From: Pleodorina starrii
Taxonomy: Eukaryota; Chlorophyta; Chlorophyceae; Chlamydomonadales; Volvocaceae
Direction: 5' to 3'
NCBI GenBank assembly: GCA_030267565.1
Contig: BRXU01000018.1
Span: 2,170,001 to 2,234,000 of the forward strand
DNA: 64,000 nt
Both the position numbers and the translations under genes were made by a program. The notes beneath the pieces were generated by a model that saw only the letters and a list, made by a program, of their open reading frames with translations, searched no databases and was not told the DNA's origin. Shown one piece after another: positions 1-13,365 of the stretch; positions within the stretch are counted from its first letter, which is position 1; each line of letters starts with the position of its first letter.

Positions 1-3000
1 GTCCGCTCTATGCCGCGCCCTAGCCAAATGCGCAGAATGCGCGACCGCCGGACACACACACATAACACAACACCCAACATGATCGATTACCATGGAACGA
101 AGTGGGCCCCGACGAATAAACCCTTAGCTCCCAGCAGCAAGGTGCGTGTGGAAACCATGCCTGCTGCCCGATGGAATGCGCTTCGTGCCTTGCCACCAAA
201 GGGAGTCACCAAACCGCACCCGTCTTTGCGTGCCGTCCCAGCAAGTAACTTACCCCTGCTGCCCGGCGCCGTTGCGGTTCCGCGACCACACGGCTCCGTG
301 AACGAGCCTCGATGTCAGCGGGCCCTTGTCGAGAGCGGCCTCGCTCAAAGACCTGCAGCAGCACGGGGACAATAGTAATTAGTAATTAGGTATTGAAGAT
401 CACAGGACTTGCAGTAAAACTGCTTTCCAAGTCACAAGTAAGGTCGATTGCCAGGAGCGCGCAGCCGACGACTGTTCGCGTGCGCGGCTCCAAAAGCCTA
501 GTCGACACCTTGCCGCTACTCACTTGAAACGAATGGACTCTCCCGCCACAACTGACTGCGTAGCGAAGGCGGCGGCCATTCTGAAGTTTGTCCCGAAGGG
601 CAAAGTGTGAAACGTTGTGAGCTTTGATTGTCAAGTAAAAGTAAAGCTGTGTGCCAATTTGAAGTGTCGTCAGCAAATTGTGACCTGTTTGGCGTGGGCC
701 AGGGCATCATTAAAACGAGCTGCCTGCGAAAGTACGAATTGGACTTCCGTACGTCTGACAAGTCCCGGTCACGAGTGCGGCCAAAACCATTTGTGACGTT
801 CCAGTGGACTTCATCAATAAAAACCGATTGAAAATGAAGGCTTTGGAGGCATGGAAGGCAGCGGCAATAAATGGACTGTTTAGATGCCTTCTCGCGCACA
901 TACAGAGAGCTGCGAACCTAAAACCGTCATTTGCATCAACTGATTTGTAGCCATTCTAGTTTCCAGCATTCCTTGGTGACGAGTCTAGCTGTCCGGGCCG
1001 AACGAACCAACCGCCAACGGCTGGCTGGCAAAGGGGGCCGCAGCTCGACAGGGCTGCGCTTTAACGACACGCACTCGGTCCGTCGCACCAGGACACAATA
1101 CCGGGAACAGCGCGTGACATATTGCGATGGTGTTCACACACATTCCGGGTTTTGTTTCTAGGTCCTCGCTTGGCAACACGTACAGAAAAGCTCGATTGTA
1201 TGTGGGACGAAGACCCCCCCGGGAAGCGCTAGTCGGTTGAGTCTCGGGGCGATTGTTTATCTCCAGCTCCTAAGCCAGACATAGAGTAAAGACCTAGCTC
1301 CGAGCGAAGACCCCCCGGAAGCGCTCATCAAGGTCGGCGAACACGGGCCCTATCGATCGTGGGCAGCTGCAATGCTGTCCCGTGTGTGCACACAAACACA
1401 TGCCGTACACGCGCGCAGCCGCTCCTCAGCCTCCCGTTCTGGCTGCGTGGTAACTATCATTGAGTACGTACGTATGTGCTCGCTAACAATCCTACAGCGC
1501 GCTTGTTTGGCAACCTCGGTTTCCATCACATACGTGTGCTGCAGCCATTACCGTACGTACGTCTTCCCGTGCAAGCTCCGTTGACGTACACGGTGCTGCG
1601 CTGCTGCCTGATGCCATGCCGACACTGCCCGCGCAGGCGGGGAAAGCACAGCCCTTCACATTGTGGGACGTTACACGCCACGACCGGTACCGGACCATCG
1701 GTGCACAGGATCACATGCACGTGTGTTCGTTTGGCGGCATGTAAGGCAAATGGCGCGGTGCGCATTTCAAAGCCACGCACGCGGCCGGGCGCTCCTACAA
1801 CCTCATGCCATGGGCGCCAAGCGACCAAGCGCCCCAGCCCCCAAGCAAAACAGCCCTCCGGACGTCCTTCGCTCCGGAACCGGGCCCGCCCACGCCGCGC
1901 CGCCCTGCTCCCAGGTATCCTAAATTCCCAATGCCGAAGAAAGCATGAGCAATGCGGTATCGCCGAATCAATAATCTATAAGATCAATTAATGCACGAAT
2001 CAATGCAAAGAAGCTGGGCACGGTCCATCCAGAACGAAGGGCCCAAAACTCACTCCGAAAAGCACAGGTTACTGGAGCGAGTCCAAGGGGTCCGGTACTT
2101 TGAAACGCAGCTAACGAGTCATTGTCCGCAATCTTTGATGTCTGCATCGCACCTACCCTCGTACGTTCGGGTGATGAGGCAGGTCACTGCCAAGCCTACT
2201 GCATGCCCCCGCCGCTGAATGTACCTCAGCCACATGTGTTAGCAGCTGCACACGTGAGTGCGCGGTCGCAATCTAACCTAGGCACGCACGCAAGGGCCGA
2301 GCCCCCATCGCTCTCGCCAACTCTCTGCTTACTTCACGTACGGTCTCTAGCTACCGCTCCTTGTCGCTGCAGGGCCGCCTCGGCCCTGTACCCGCGGCGC
2401 CACAGGAAAGCAAACGAACCCAATTTCATCACAGTCATCAGTGTACGTTCATTCACGCGCACCTACAGGCACCTACACACCTGCGCGCGCGTCCGCACCT
2501 GCATACACACCTGCGTCCACAACTAATAACGCTCTCTCAGCAGCTCGCACGCCCACCTAACTCGGCTGGACACATGTCGTCTGCGTTAGTTGCAGCGCCG
2601 ATATTTATATTAACCGCCCAAGGCTTCCCCGGCTGACACATACACCGAGGGCTATGGAACAAAGCAAGGGAAACATAACAAGCAAGCCCTGTCACGCTAA
2701 GCGAGCCACCACTTGCACCAGCTCGCTCCCGCCGCCCATGTTAACCCCCAGCGACGGGTTTCAGGCGTCACGGCTGACGGCCTTGGCGCGGGATGCCGCC
2801 GTCGATCGCATAAATCGCGGGCGCAGTTGCTCCGGAACGGAGACACCGCCGCCAGCAGTGCGCCGCCTCTGGAGCTGCTGCTGCTGTTGCTTCTCCTGCT
2901 GCCGCTCGCAGCAGCCAAACTGGGCGCAGTGCAGCAGGCACGTGGCCGCCGCGGGTCCCGCCACCGAAATGATAGTCGTGCGCTCGAGCTGGGAGGTGGT

Positions 3001-4070
3001 TGGCGAGGGGCCCATCGCTTGCTGCTGGAGGGCGCCGGACTCGTACAACCCATTGTCGTACAGCATCACACATAGGACACCGCGGCGCGCGAAAGGCCTG
3101 CTGGCCGGGGAGTCGCTGGAGACCGCCTGGCTCATGCACACGTCGTCGGCATCGCCTTCGACGGAGGGCTGGAAAGCGCCGTTGTCGTGTGCGTCCATGG
3201 ACCGCATGGCGTCGTGGATGAACGCCGCGTGAAGGCTGCCGCAGCGGTCGGCGCCGCTCCGCTGGTTGTCGTCGCCGTCGCTCTCCTCGTAAGCCGAGTT
3301 GTTGTGGATAAACGCGCCACCGGCGTGCGCCGCCAGCCGACACGACGGCAGGGCGTCCCAGCAGCTGTCAGCTGCGTCGACGTCCCGCCTTCCCGAATCT
3401 GAGTGCGCTCGTGAAGCTTGTTTCCATGCACCTGCAAATATGGAAACGGTGGCGGGTGGGGGCCGCAGCAAGCAGGAGGGTCAAGCTTAGTCGCCTGCCA
3501 CTGAATGAAGCGTCGTACAGCGGGTCGTCCGGAGCATAACCGGATGGAGCCGCTGCGCTCCCAACCCTCAAGAGAAAGTCGTGTGGGGGTTCAGGGGCCA
3601 CTGGACTTGTGGCCAAATATAAGCGTGTCGCGTAGCGTCCCCGCCACATCCCTGCCTATCCTACACACAAAGACCGGTCCCCCAAACTTCCCACGCCTCC
3701 CGCCCCGCCTTGCCCGTTCCCATCAGTCCCTGTTGCACCACGGTCGCCGCGAAGTTCGTGCAGCTATCTACAGACGCTGCCACCCCGCGCACCTGCAAGC
3801 CGCACGTGTCTGCGCTCCCCACACGTCCTGCTGCGTGCGCCTGGCAGGCCGAACTGATTGCCTTGAAGCCGTCTGAAGCGTGGCTCAGCCTGTGAAAGCA
3901 CACGTGCGCGCGAGGGGACGGAACAGCAGGGGAAGAGAGGTAAGGATACGCCACACAGCCGGCAGAGATCGCAACAAAGGTGCGCAAATCAACGCAGTCC
4001 GGGGTAGGTGATGCACGTGTGTGGGAGCGCGCGGGCGCACTGGAGCTCAGACATGACACGTAGGATCGAT
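1..4070. repeat. 4070-bp tandem repeat unit, copy 1
   Basis: The sequence starting gtccgctcta at position 1 recurs at 4071 and 8141, so the period is exactly 4070 bp. Copy 1 differs from the others by scattered single bases, mainly around 3265-3610. The window opens inside the array at an arbitrary point of the unit, because the bases that precede this start in copies 2 and 3 lie outside the window for copy 1. The unit is less G+C-rich than the rest of the window and has no recognisable transposase, reverse transcriptase or terminal repeat. It could be a subtelomeric or intergenic macrosatellite, or a tandemly amplified non-autonomous element. Confidence 0.97.
2761..3471 (-). CDS. Possible ORF inside the repeat unit (236 codons), not recognised
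   Basis: A minus-strand open frame with fairly balanced composition and a Gln-rich stretch (EKQQQQQLQ) runs here and recurs at 6831-7541 and 10901-11611. I recognise no domain. The few differences between copies appear to change amino acids (R/G, S/A, R/P, A/T), which argues against strong protein-level selection. Possible flanking splice signals exist, but no convincing partner exon was found. It may be an exon of an unknown gene, or chance reading of a GC-rich tract. The plus-strand frame over the same bases is less protein-like. Confidence 0.25.
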   Translation of the reverse strand: MLRPPPATVSIFAGAWKQASRAHSDSGRRDVDAADSCWDALPSCRLAAHAGGAFIHNNSAYEESDGDDNQRSGADRCGSLHAAFIHDAMRSMDAHDNGAFQPSVEGDADDVCMSQAVSSDSPASRPFARRGVLCVMLYDNGLYESGALQQQAMGPSPTTSQLERTTIISVAGPAAATCLLHCAQFGCCERQQEKQQQQQLQRRRTAGGGVSVPEQLRPRFMRSTAASRAKAVSRDA

Positions 4071-7000
4071 GTCCGCTCTATGCCGCGCCCTAGCCAAATG
4101 CGCAGAATGCGCGACCGCCGGACACACACACATAACACAACACCCAACATGATCGATTACCATGGAACGAAGTGGGCCCCGACGAATAAACCCTTAGCTC
4201 CCAGCAGCAAGGTGCGTGTGGAAACCATGCCTGCTGCCCGATGGAATGCGCTTCGTGCCTTGCCACCAAAGGGAGTCACCAAACCGCACCCGTCTTTGCG
4301 TGCCGTCCCAGCAAGTAACTTACCCCTGCTGCCCGGCGCCGTTGCGGTTCCGCGACCACACGGCTCCGTGAACGAGCCTCGATGTCAGCGGGCCCTTGTC
4401 GAGAGCGGCCTCGCTCAAAGACCTGCAGCAGCACGGGGACAATAGTAATTAGTAATTAGGTATTGAAGATCACAGGACTTGCAGTAAAACTGCTTTCCAA
4501 GTCACAAGTAAGGTCGATTGCCAGGAGCGCGCAGCCGACGACTGTTCGCGTGCGCGGCTCCAAAAGCCTAGTCGACACCTTGCCGCTACTCACTTGAAAC
4601 GAATGGACTCTCCCGCCACAACTGACTGCGTAGCGAAGGCGGCGGCCATTCTGAAGTTTGTCCCGAAGGGCAAAGTGTGAAACGTTGTGAGCTTTGATTG
4701 TCAAGTAAAAGTAAAGCTGTGTGCCAATTTGAAGTGTCGTCAGCAAATTGTGACCTGTTTGGCGTGGGCCAGGGCATCATTAAAACGAGCTGCCTGCGAA
4801 AGTACGAATTGGACTTCCGTACGTCTGACAAGTCCCGGTCACGAGTGCGGCCAAAACCATTTGTGACGTTCCAGTGGACTTCATCAATAAAAACCGATTG
4901 AAAATGAAGGCTTTGGAGGCATGGAAGGCAGCGGCAATAAATGGACTGTTTAGATGCCTTCTCGCGCACATACAGAGAGCTGCGAACCTAAAACCGTCAT
5001 TTGCATCAACTGATTTGTAGCCATTCTAGTTTCCAGCATTCCTTGGTGACGAGTCTAGCTGTCCGGGCCGAACGAACCAACCGCCAACGGCTGGCTGGCA
5101 AAGGGGGCCGCAGCTCGACAGGGCTGCGCTTTAACGACACGCACTCGGTCCGTCGCACCAGGACACAATACCGGGAACAGCGCGTGACATATTGCGATGG
5201 TGTTCACACACATTCCGGGTTTTGTTTCTAGGTCCTCGCTTGGCAACACGTACAGAAAAGCTCGATTGTATGTGGGACGAAGACCCCCCCGGGAAGCGCT
5301 AGTCGGTTGAGTCTCGGGGCGATTGTTTATCTCCAGCTCCTAAGCCAGACATAGAGTAAAGACCTAGCTCCGAGCGAAGACCCCCCGGAAGCGCTCATCA
5401 AGGTCGGCGAACACGGGTCCTATCGATCGTGGGCAGCTGCAATGCTGTCCCGTGTGTGCACACAAACACATGCCGTACACGCGCGCAGCCGCTCCTCAGC
5501 CTCCCGTTCTGGCTGCGTGGTAACTATCATTGAGTACGTACGTATGTGCTCGCTAACAATCCTACAGCGCGCTTGTTTGGCAACCTCGGTTTCCATCACA
5601 TACGTGTGCTGCAGCCATTACCGTACGTACGTCTTCCCGTGCAAGCTCCGTTGACGTACACGGTGCTGCGCTGCTGCCTGATGCCATGCCGACACTGCCC
5701 GCGCAGGCGGGGAAAGCACAGCCCTTCACATTGTGGGACGTTACACGCCACGACCGGTACCGGACCATCGGTGCACAGGATCACATGCACGTGTGTTCGT
5801 TTGGCGGCATGTAAGGCAAATGGCGCGGTGCGCATTTCAAAGCCACGCACGCGGCCGGGCGCTCCTACAACCTCATGCCATGGGCGCCAAGCGACCAAGC
5901 GCCCCAGCCCCCAAGCAAAACAGCCCTCCGGACGTCCTTGGCTCCGGAACCGGGCCCGCCCACGCCGCGCCGCCCTGCCCCCAGGTATCCTAAATTCCCA
6001 ATGCCGAAGAAAGCATGAGCAATGCGGTATCGCCGAATCAATAATCTATAAGATCAATTAATGCACGAATCAATGCAAAGAAGCTGGGCACGGTCCATCC
6101 AGAACGAAGGGCCCAAAACTCACTCCGAAAAGCACAGGTTAGTGGAGCGAGTCCAAGGGGTCCGGTACTTTGAAACGCAGCTAACGAGTCATTGTCCGCA
6201 ATCTTTGATGTCTGCATCGCACCTACCCTCGTACGTTCGGGTGATGAGGCAGGTCACTGCCAAGCCTACTGCATGCCCCCGCCGCTGAATGTACCTCAGC
6301 CACATGTGTTAGCAGCTGCACACGTGAGTGCGCGGTCGCAATCTAACCTAGGCACGCACGCAAGGGCCGAGCCCCCATCGCTCTCGCCAACTCTCTGCTT
6401 ACTTCACGTACGGTCTCTAGCTACCGCTCCTTGTCGCTGCAGGGCCGCCTCGGCCCTGTACCCGCGGCGCCACAGGAAAGCAAACGAACCCAATTTCATC
6501 ACAGTCATCAGTGTACGTTCATTCACGCGCACCTACAGGCACCTACACACCTGCGCGCGCGTCCGCACCTGCATACACACCTGCGTCCACAACTAATAAC
6601 GCTCTCTCAGCAGCTCGCACGCCCACCTAACTCGGCTGGACACATGTCGTCTGCGTTAGTTGCAGCGCCGATATTTATATTAACCGCCCAAGGCTTCCCC
6701 GGCTGACACATACACCGAGGGCTATGGAACAAAGCAAGGGAAACATAACAAGCAAGCCCTGTCACGCTAAGCGAGCCACCACTTGCACCAGCTCGCTCCC
6801 GCCGCCCATGTTAACCCCCAGCGACGGGTTTCAGGCGTCACGGCTGACGGCCTTGGCGCGGGATGCCGCCGTCGATCGCATAAATCGCGGGCGCAGTTGC
6901 TCCGGAACGGAGACACCGCCGCCAGCAGTGCGCCGCCTCTGGAGCTGCTGCTGCTGTTGCTTCTCCTGCTGCCGCTCGCAGCAGCCAAACTGGGCGCAGT

Positions 7001-8140
7001 GCAGCAGGCACGTGGCCGCCGCGGGTCCCGCCACCGAAATGATAGTCGTGCGCTCGAGCTGGGAGGTGGTTGGCGAGGGGCCCATCGCTTGCTGCTGGAG
7101 GGCGCCGGACTCGTACAACCCATTGTCGTACAGCATCACACATAGGACACCGCGGCGCGCGAAAGGCCTGCTGGTCGGGGAGTCGCTGGAGACCGCCTGG
7201 CTCATGCACACGTCGTCGGCATCGCCTTCGACGGAGGGCTGGAAAGCGCCGTTGTCGTGTGCGTCCATGGACCGCATGGCGTCGTGGATGAACGCCGCGT
7301 GAAGGCTGCCGCAGCGGTCGGCGCCGCTCGGCTGGTTGTCGTCGCCGTCGCTCTCCTCGTAAGCCGCGTTGTTGTGGATAAACGCGCCACCGGCGTGCGC
7401 CGCCAGCCGACACGACGGCAGGGCGTCCCAGCAGCTGTCAGCTGCGTCGACGTCCCCTCTTCCCGAATCTGAGTGCGCTCGTGAAGCTTGTTTCCATGCA
7501 CCTGCAAATATGGAAACGGTGGCGGGTGGGGGCCGCAGCAAGCAGGAGGGTCAAGCTTAGTCGCCTGCCACTGAATGAAGCGTCGTACAGCGGGTCGTCC
7601 GGAGCATAACCGGATGGAGCCGCTGCGCTCCCAACCCTCAAGAGAAAGTCGTGTGGGGGTTCAGGGGGCACTGGACTTGCGGCCAAATATAAGCGTGTCG
7701 CGTAGCGTCCCCGCCACATCCCTGCCTATCCTACACACAAAGACCGGTCCCCCAAACTTCCCACGCCTCCCGCCCCGCCTTGCCCGTTCCCATCAGTCCC
7801 TGTTGCACCACGGTCGCCGCGAAGTTCGTGCAGCTATCTACAGACGCTGCCACCCCGCGCACCTGCAAGCCGCACGTGTCTGCGCTCCCCACACGTCCTG
7901 CTGCGTGCGCCTGGCAGGCCGAACTGATTGCCTTGAAGCCGTCTGAAGCGTGGCTCAGCCTGTGAAAGCACACGTGCGCGCGAGGGGACGGAACAGCAGG
8001 GGAAGAGAGGTAAGGATACGCCACACAGCCGGCAGAGATCGCAACAAAGGTGCGCAAATCAACGCAGTCCGGGGTAGGTGATGCACGTGTGTGGGAGCGC
8101 GCGGGCGCACTGGAGCTCAGACATGACACGTAGGATCGAT
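4071..8140. repeat. 4070-bp tandem repeat unit, copy 2
   Basis: This is the second copy, same length and orientation as copy 1. It carries private variants at 5418 (T where the others have C), around 5940 and 5984, at 6143 and at 7175. From about 7330 to 7690 it shares variants with copy 3 against copy 1. The junction with copy 1 is seamless. Confidence 0.97.
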
Positions 8141-11100
8141 GTCCGCTCTATGCCGCGCCCTAGCCAAATGCGCAGAATGCGCGACCGCCGGACACACACA
8201 CATAACACAACACCCAACATGATCGATTACCATGGAACGAAGTGGGCCCCGACGAATAAACCCTTAGCTCCCAGCAGCAAGGTGCGTGTGGAAACCATGC
8301 CTGCTGCCCGATGGAATGCGCTTCGTGCCTTGCCACCAAAGGGAGTCACCAAACCGCACCCGTCTTTGCGTGCCGTCCCAGCAAGTAACTTACCCCTGCT
8401 GCCCGGCGCCGTTGCGGTTCCGCGACCACACGGCTCCGTGAACGAGCCTCGATGTCAGCGGGCCCTTGTCGAGAGCGGCCTCGCTCAAAGACCTGCAGCA
8501 GCACGGGGACAATAGTAATTAGTAATTAGGTATTGAAGATCACAGGACTTGCAGTAAAACTGCTTTCCAAGTCACAAGTAAGGTCGATTGCCAGGAGCGC
8601 GCAGCCGACGACTGTTCGCGTGCGCGGCTCCAAAAGCCTAGTCGACACCTTGCCGCTACTCACTTGAAACGAATGGACTCTCCCGCCACAACTGACTGCG
8701 TAGCGAAGGCGGCGGCCATTCTGAAGTTTGTCCCGAAGGGCAAAGTGTGAAACGTTGTGAGCTTTGATTGTCAAGTAAAAGTAAAGCTGTGTGCCAATTT
8801 GAAGTGTCGTCAGCAAATTGTGACCTGTTTGGCGTGGGCCAGGGCATCATTAAAACGAGCTGCCTGCGAAAGTACGAATTGGACTTCCGTACGTCTGACA
8901 AGTCCCGGTCACGAGTGCGGCCAAAACCATTTGTGACGTTCCAGTGGACTTCATCAATAAAAACCGATTGAAAATGAAGGCTTTGGAGGCATGGAAGGCA
9001 GCGGCAATAAATGGACTGTTTAGATGCCTTCTCGCGCACATACAGAGAGCTGCGAACCTAAAACCGTCATTTGCATCAACTGATTTGTAGCCATTCTAGT
9101 TTCCAGCATTCCTTGGTGACGAGTCTAGCTGTCCGGGCCGAACGAACCAACCGCCAACGGCTGGCTGGCAAAGGGGGCCGCAGCTCGACAGGGCTGCGCT
9201 TTAACGACACGCACTCGGTCCGTCGCACCAGGACACAATACCGGGAACAGCGCGTGACATATTGCGATGGTGTTCACACACATTCCGGGTTTTGTTTCTA
9301 GGTCCTCGCTTGGCAACACGTACAGAAAAGCTCGATTGTATGTGGGACGAAGACCCCCCCGGGAAGCGCTAGTCGGTTGAGTCTCGGGGCGATTGTTTAT
9401 CTCCAGCTCCTAAGCCAGACATAGAGTAAAGACCTAGCTCCGAGCGAAGACCCCCCGGAAGCGCTCATCAAGGTCGGCGAACACGGGCCCTATCGATCGT
9501 GGGCAGCTGCAATGCTGTCCCGTGTGTGCACACAAACACATGCCGTACACGCGCGCAGCCGCTCCTCAGCCTCCCGTTCTGGCTGCGTGGTAACTATCAT
9601 TGAGTACGTACGTATGTGCTCGCTAACAATCCTACAGCGCGCTTGTTTGGCAACCTCGGTTTCCATCACATACGTGTGCTGCAGCCATTACCGTACGTAC
9701 GTCTTCCCGTGCAAGCTCCGTTGACGTACACGGTGCTGCGCTGCTGCCTGATGCCATGCCGACACTGCCCGCGCAGGCGGGGAAAGCACAGCCCTTCACA
9801 TTGTGGGACGTTACACGCCACGACCGGTACCGGACCATCGGTGCACAGGATCACATGCACGTGTGTTCGTTTGGCGGCATGTAAGGCAAATGGCGCGGTG
9901 CGCATTTCAAAGCCACGCACGCGGCCGGGCGCTCCTACAACCTCATGCCATGGGCGCCAAGCGACCAAGCGCCCCAGCCCCCAAGCAAAACAGCCCTCCG
10001 GACGTCCTTCGCTCCGGAACCGGGCCCGCCCACGCCGCGCCGCCCTGCTCCCAGGTATCCTAAATTCCCAATGCCGAAGAAAGCATGAGCAATGCGGTAT
10101 CGCCGAATCAATAATCTATAAGATCAATTAATGCACGAATCAATGCAAAGAAGCTGGGCACGGTCCATCCAGAACGAAGGGCCCAAAACTCACTCCGAAA
10201 AGCACAGGTTACTGGAGCGAGTCCAAGGGGTCCGGTACTTTGAAACGCAGCTAACGAGTCATTGTCCGCAATCTTTGATGTCTGCATCGCACCTACCCTC
10301 GTACGTTCGGGTGATGAGGCAGGTCACTGCCAAGCCTACTGCATGCCCCCGCCGCTGAATGTACCTCAGCCACATGTGTTAGCAGCTGCACACGTGAGTG
10401 CGCGGTCGCAATCTAACCTAGGCACGCACGCAAGGGCCGAGCCCCCATCGCTCTCGCCAACTCTCTGCTTACTTCACGTACGGTCTCTAGCTACCGCTCC
10501 TTGTCGCTGCAGGGCCGCCTCGGCCCTGTACCCGCGGCGCCACAGGAAAGCAAACGAACCCAATTTCATCACAGTCATCAGTGTACGTTCATTCACGCGC
10601 ACCTACAGGCACCTACACACCTGCGCGCGCGTCCGCACCTGCATACACACCTGCGTCCACAACTAATAACGCTCTCTCAGCAGCTCGCACGCCCACCTAA
10701 CTCGGCTGGACACATGTCGTCTGCGTTAGTTGCAGCGCCGATATTTATATTAACCGCCCAAGGCTTCCCCGGCTGACACATACACCGAGGGCTATGGAAC
10801 AAAGCAAGGGAAACATAACAAGCAAGCCCTGTCACGCTAAGCGAGCCACCACTTGCACCAGCTCGCTCCCGCCGCCCATGTTAACCCCCAGCGACGGGTT
10901 TCAGGCGTCACGGCTGACGGCCTTGGCGCGGGATGCCGCCGTCGATCGCATAAATCGCGGGCGCAGTTGCTCCGGAACGGAGACACCGCCGCCAGCAGTG
11001 CGCCGCCTCTGGAGCTGCTGCTGCTGTTGCTTCTCCTGCTGCCGCTCGCAGCAGCCAAACTGGGCGCAGTGCAGCAGGCACGTGGCCGCCGCGGGTCCCG

Positions 11101-12211
11101 CCACCGAAATGATAGTCGTGCGCTCGAGCTGGGAGGTGGTTGGCGAGGGGCCCATCGCTTGCTGCTGGAGGGCGCCGGACTCGTACAACCCATTGTCGTA
11201 CAGCATCACACATAGGACACCGCGGCGCGCGAAAGGCCTGCTGGCCGGGGAGTCGCTGGAGACCGCCTGGCTCATGCACACGTCGTCGGCATCGCCTTCG
11301 ACGGAGGGCTGGAAAGCGCCGTTGTCGTGTGCGTCCATGGACCGCATGGCGTCGTGGATGAACGCCGCGTGAAGGCTGCCGCAGCGGTCGGCGCCGCTCG
11401 GCTGGTTGTCGTCGCCGTCGCTCTCCTCGTAAGCCGCGTTGTTGTGGATAAACGCGCCACCGGCGTGCGCCGCCAGCCGACACGACGGCAGGGCGTCCCA
11501 GCAGCTGTCAGCTGCGTCGACGTCCCCTCTTCCCGAATCTGAGTGCGCTCGTGAAGCTTGTTTCCATGCACCTGCAAATATGGAAACGGTGGCGGGTGGG
11601 GGCCGCAGCAAGCAGGAGGGTCAAGCTTAGTCGCCTGCCACTGAATGAAGCGTCGTACAGCGGGTCGTCCGGAGCATAACCGGATGGAGCCGCTGCGCTC
11701 CCAACCCTCAAGAGAAAGTCGTGTGGGGGTTCAGGGGGCACTGGACTTGCGGCCAAATATAAGCGTGTCGCGTAGCGTCCCCGCCACATCCCTGCCTATC
11801 CTACACACAAAGACCGGTCCCCCAAACTTCCCACGCCTCCCGCCCCGTCTTGCCCGTTCCCATCAGTCCCTGTTGCACCACGGTCGCCGCGAAGTTCGTG
11901 CAGCTATCTACAGACGCTGCCACCCCGCGCACCTGCAAGCCGCACGTGTCTGCGCTCCCCACACGTCCTGCTGCGTGCGCCTGGCAGGCCGAACTGATTG
12001 CCTTGAAGCCGTCCGAAGCGTGGCTCAGCCTGTGAAAGCACACGTGCGCGCGAGGGGACGGAACAGCAGGGGAAGAGAGGTAAGGATACGCCACACAGCC
12101 GGCAGAGATCGCAACAAAGGTGCGCAAATCAACGCAGTTCGGGGTAGGTGATGCACGTGTGTGGGAGCGCGCGGGCGCACTGGAGCTCAAACATGACATG
12201 AAAGACTCGAT
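8141..12211. repeat. 4070-bp tandem repeat unit, copy 3
   Basis: This third full copy matches copy 1 in its first two thirds and copy 2 in the part corresponding to the 3' third. Its last ~370 bases carry private changes (for example near 11846, 12012 and 12139), and the junction around 12190-12211 is altered where it meets the diverged partial copy. Confidence 0.96.
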
Positions 12212-13365
12212 GTCCGCTCTATGCCGCGCCCTAGCCAAATGCGCAGAATGCGCGACCGCCGGACACACACACACACACACACATAACACAACACAATACG
12301 TTCGTGATCGAATACAATGGAACGAAGTGGGCCCCGACAAATAAACCCTTAGCTCCCAGCAGCAAGGTGCGTGTGGAAACCATGCCTGCCCGATGGAATG
12401 CGCTTCGTGCCTTGCCACTATAGGGAGTCACCAGACCACACCCGTCTTTGCGTGCCGTCCCAGCAAGTAACTTACCCCTGCTGCCCGGCGCCGTTGCGGT
12501 TCCGCGACCACACGGCTCCGTGAACGAGCCTCGATGTCAGCGGGCCCTTGTCGAGAGCGGCCTCGCTCAAAGACCTGCAACAGCACGGGTACAATAGTAA
12601 TTAGTAATTAGGTGCTGTAGACCACAAGACTTGCAGTAAAACCGCTTTCCAAGTCACAAGTAAGGTCGATTGCCAGGAGCGCGCAGCCGACGACTGTTCG
12701 CGTGCGCGGCTCCAAAAGCCTAGTCGACACCTTGCCGCTACTCACTTGAAACGAATGGACTCTCCCGCCACAACTGACTGCGTAGCGAAGGCGGCGGCCA
12801 TTCTGAAGTTTGTCCCGAAGGGCGAAATAAGTGTGAAACGTTGTGAGCTTGGATTGTAAAGCTGTGTGCCAATTTGAAGTGTCGTCAGCAAATTGTGACC
12901 TGTTTGGCGTGGGCCAGGGCATCATGGAAACGAGCTGCCTGCGAAAGTACGAATTGGACTTCCGTACGTCTAACAAGTCCCGGTCACGAGTGCGGCCAAA
13001 ACCCTATGTGGCGTTCCAGTGGACTTCACCAATAAACACCGATTAAAAGATAAAGCTCTGGAGGCATGGAAGGCAGCGGCAGGAAAAGGACTGTTTAGAT
13101 GCCTTCTCGCGCACATACAGAGAGCTGCGAACCTAAAACCGTCAGTTGCATCGACAGATTTGTAGCCATTCTAGTTTCCAGCATTCCTTGGTGACGAGTC
13201 TAGTTGTCGCTTGTCGGGGCTTCACGAACCAACCGCCAATCAACGGCTGGCTGGCGAAGGGGGCCGCAGCTCGGCAGGGCTGCGCTTTAACGGCACGCAC
13301 TCGGCCCGTCACACCAGGACACAATAGTGGGAACAGTGCGTATTTGCGTCACATACTGGTGTCTA
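12212..13365. repeat. Diverged partial fourth copy of the 4070-bp unit
   Basis: The opening ~1.15 kb of the unit is recognisable here but with many substitutions and small indels: an expanded CA run at 12265-12285, a missing 3-base step near 12385, and loss of about 12 bases near 12855. Homology fades around 13340-13370. Three near-identical units beside an older, truncated one is what array growth from one edge would leave. The right boundary is approximate. Confidence 0.9.

Noticed and set aside
2654..3232. 192-codon plus-strand frame in the repeat unit
   Set aside because: The Cys run comes from a CTG/TGC simple stretch, and the opposite strand has a more balanced frame; neither is convincing enough for a firm gene.
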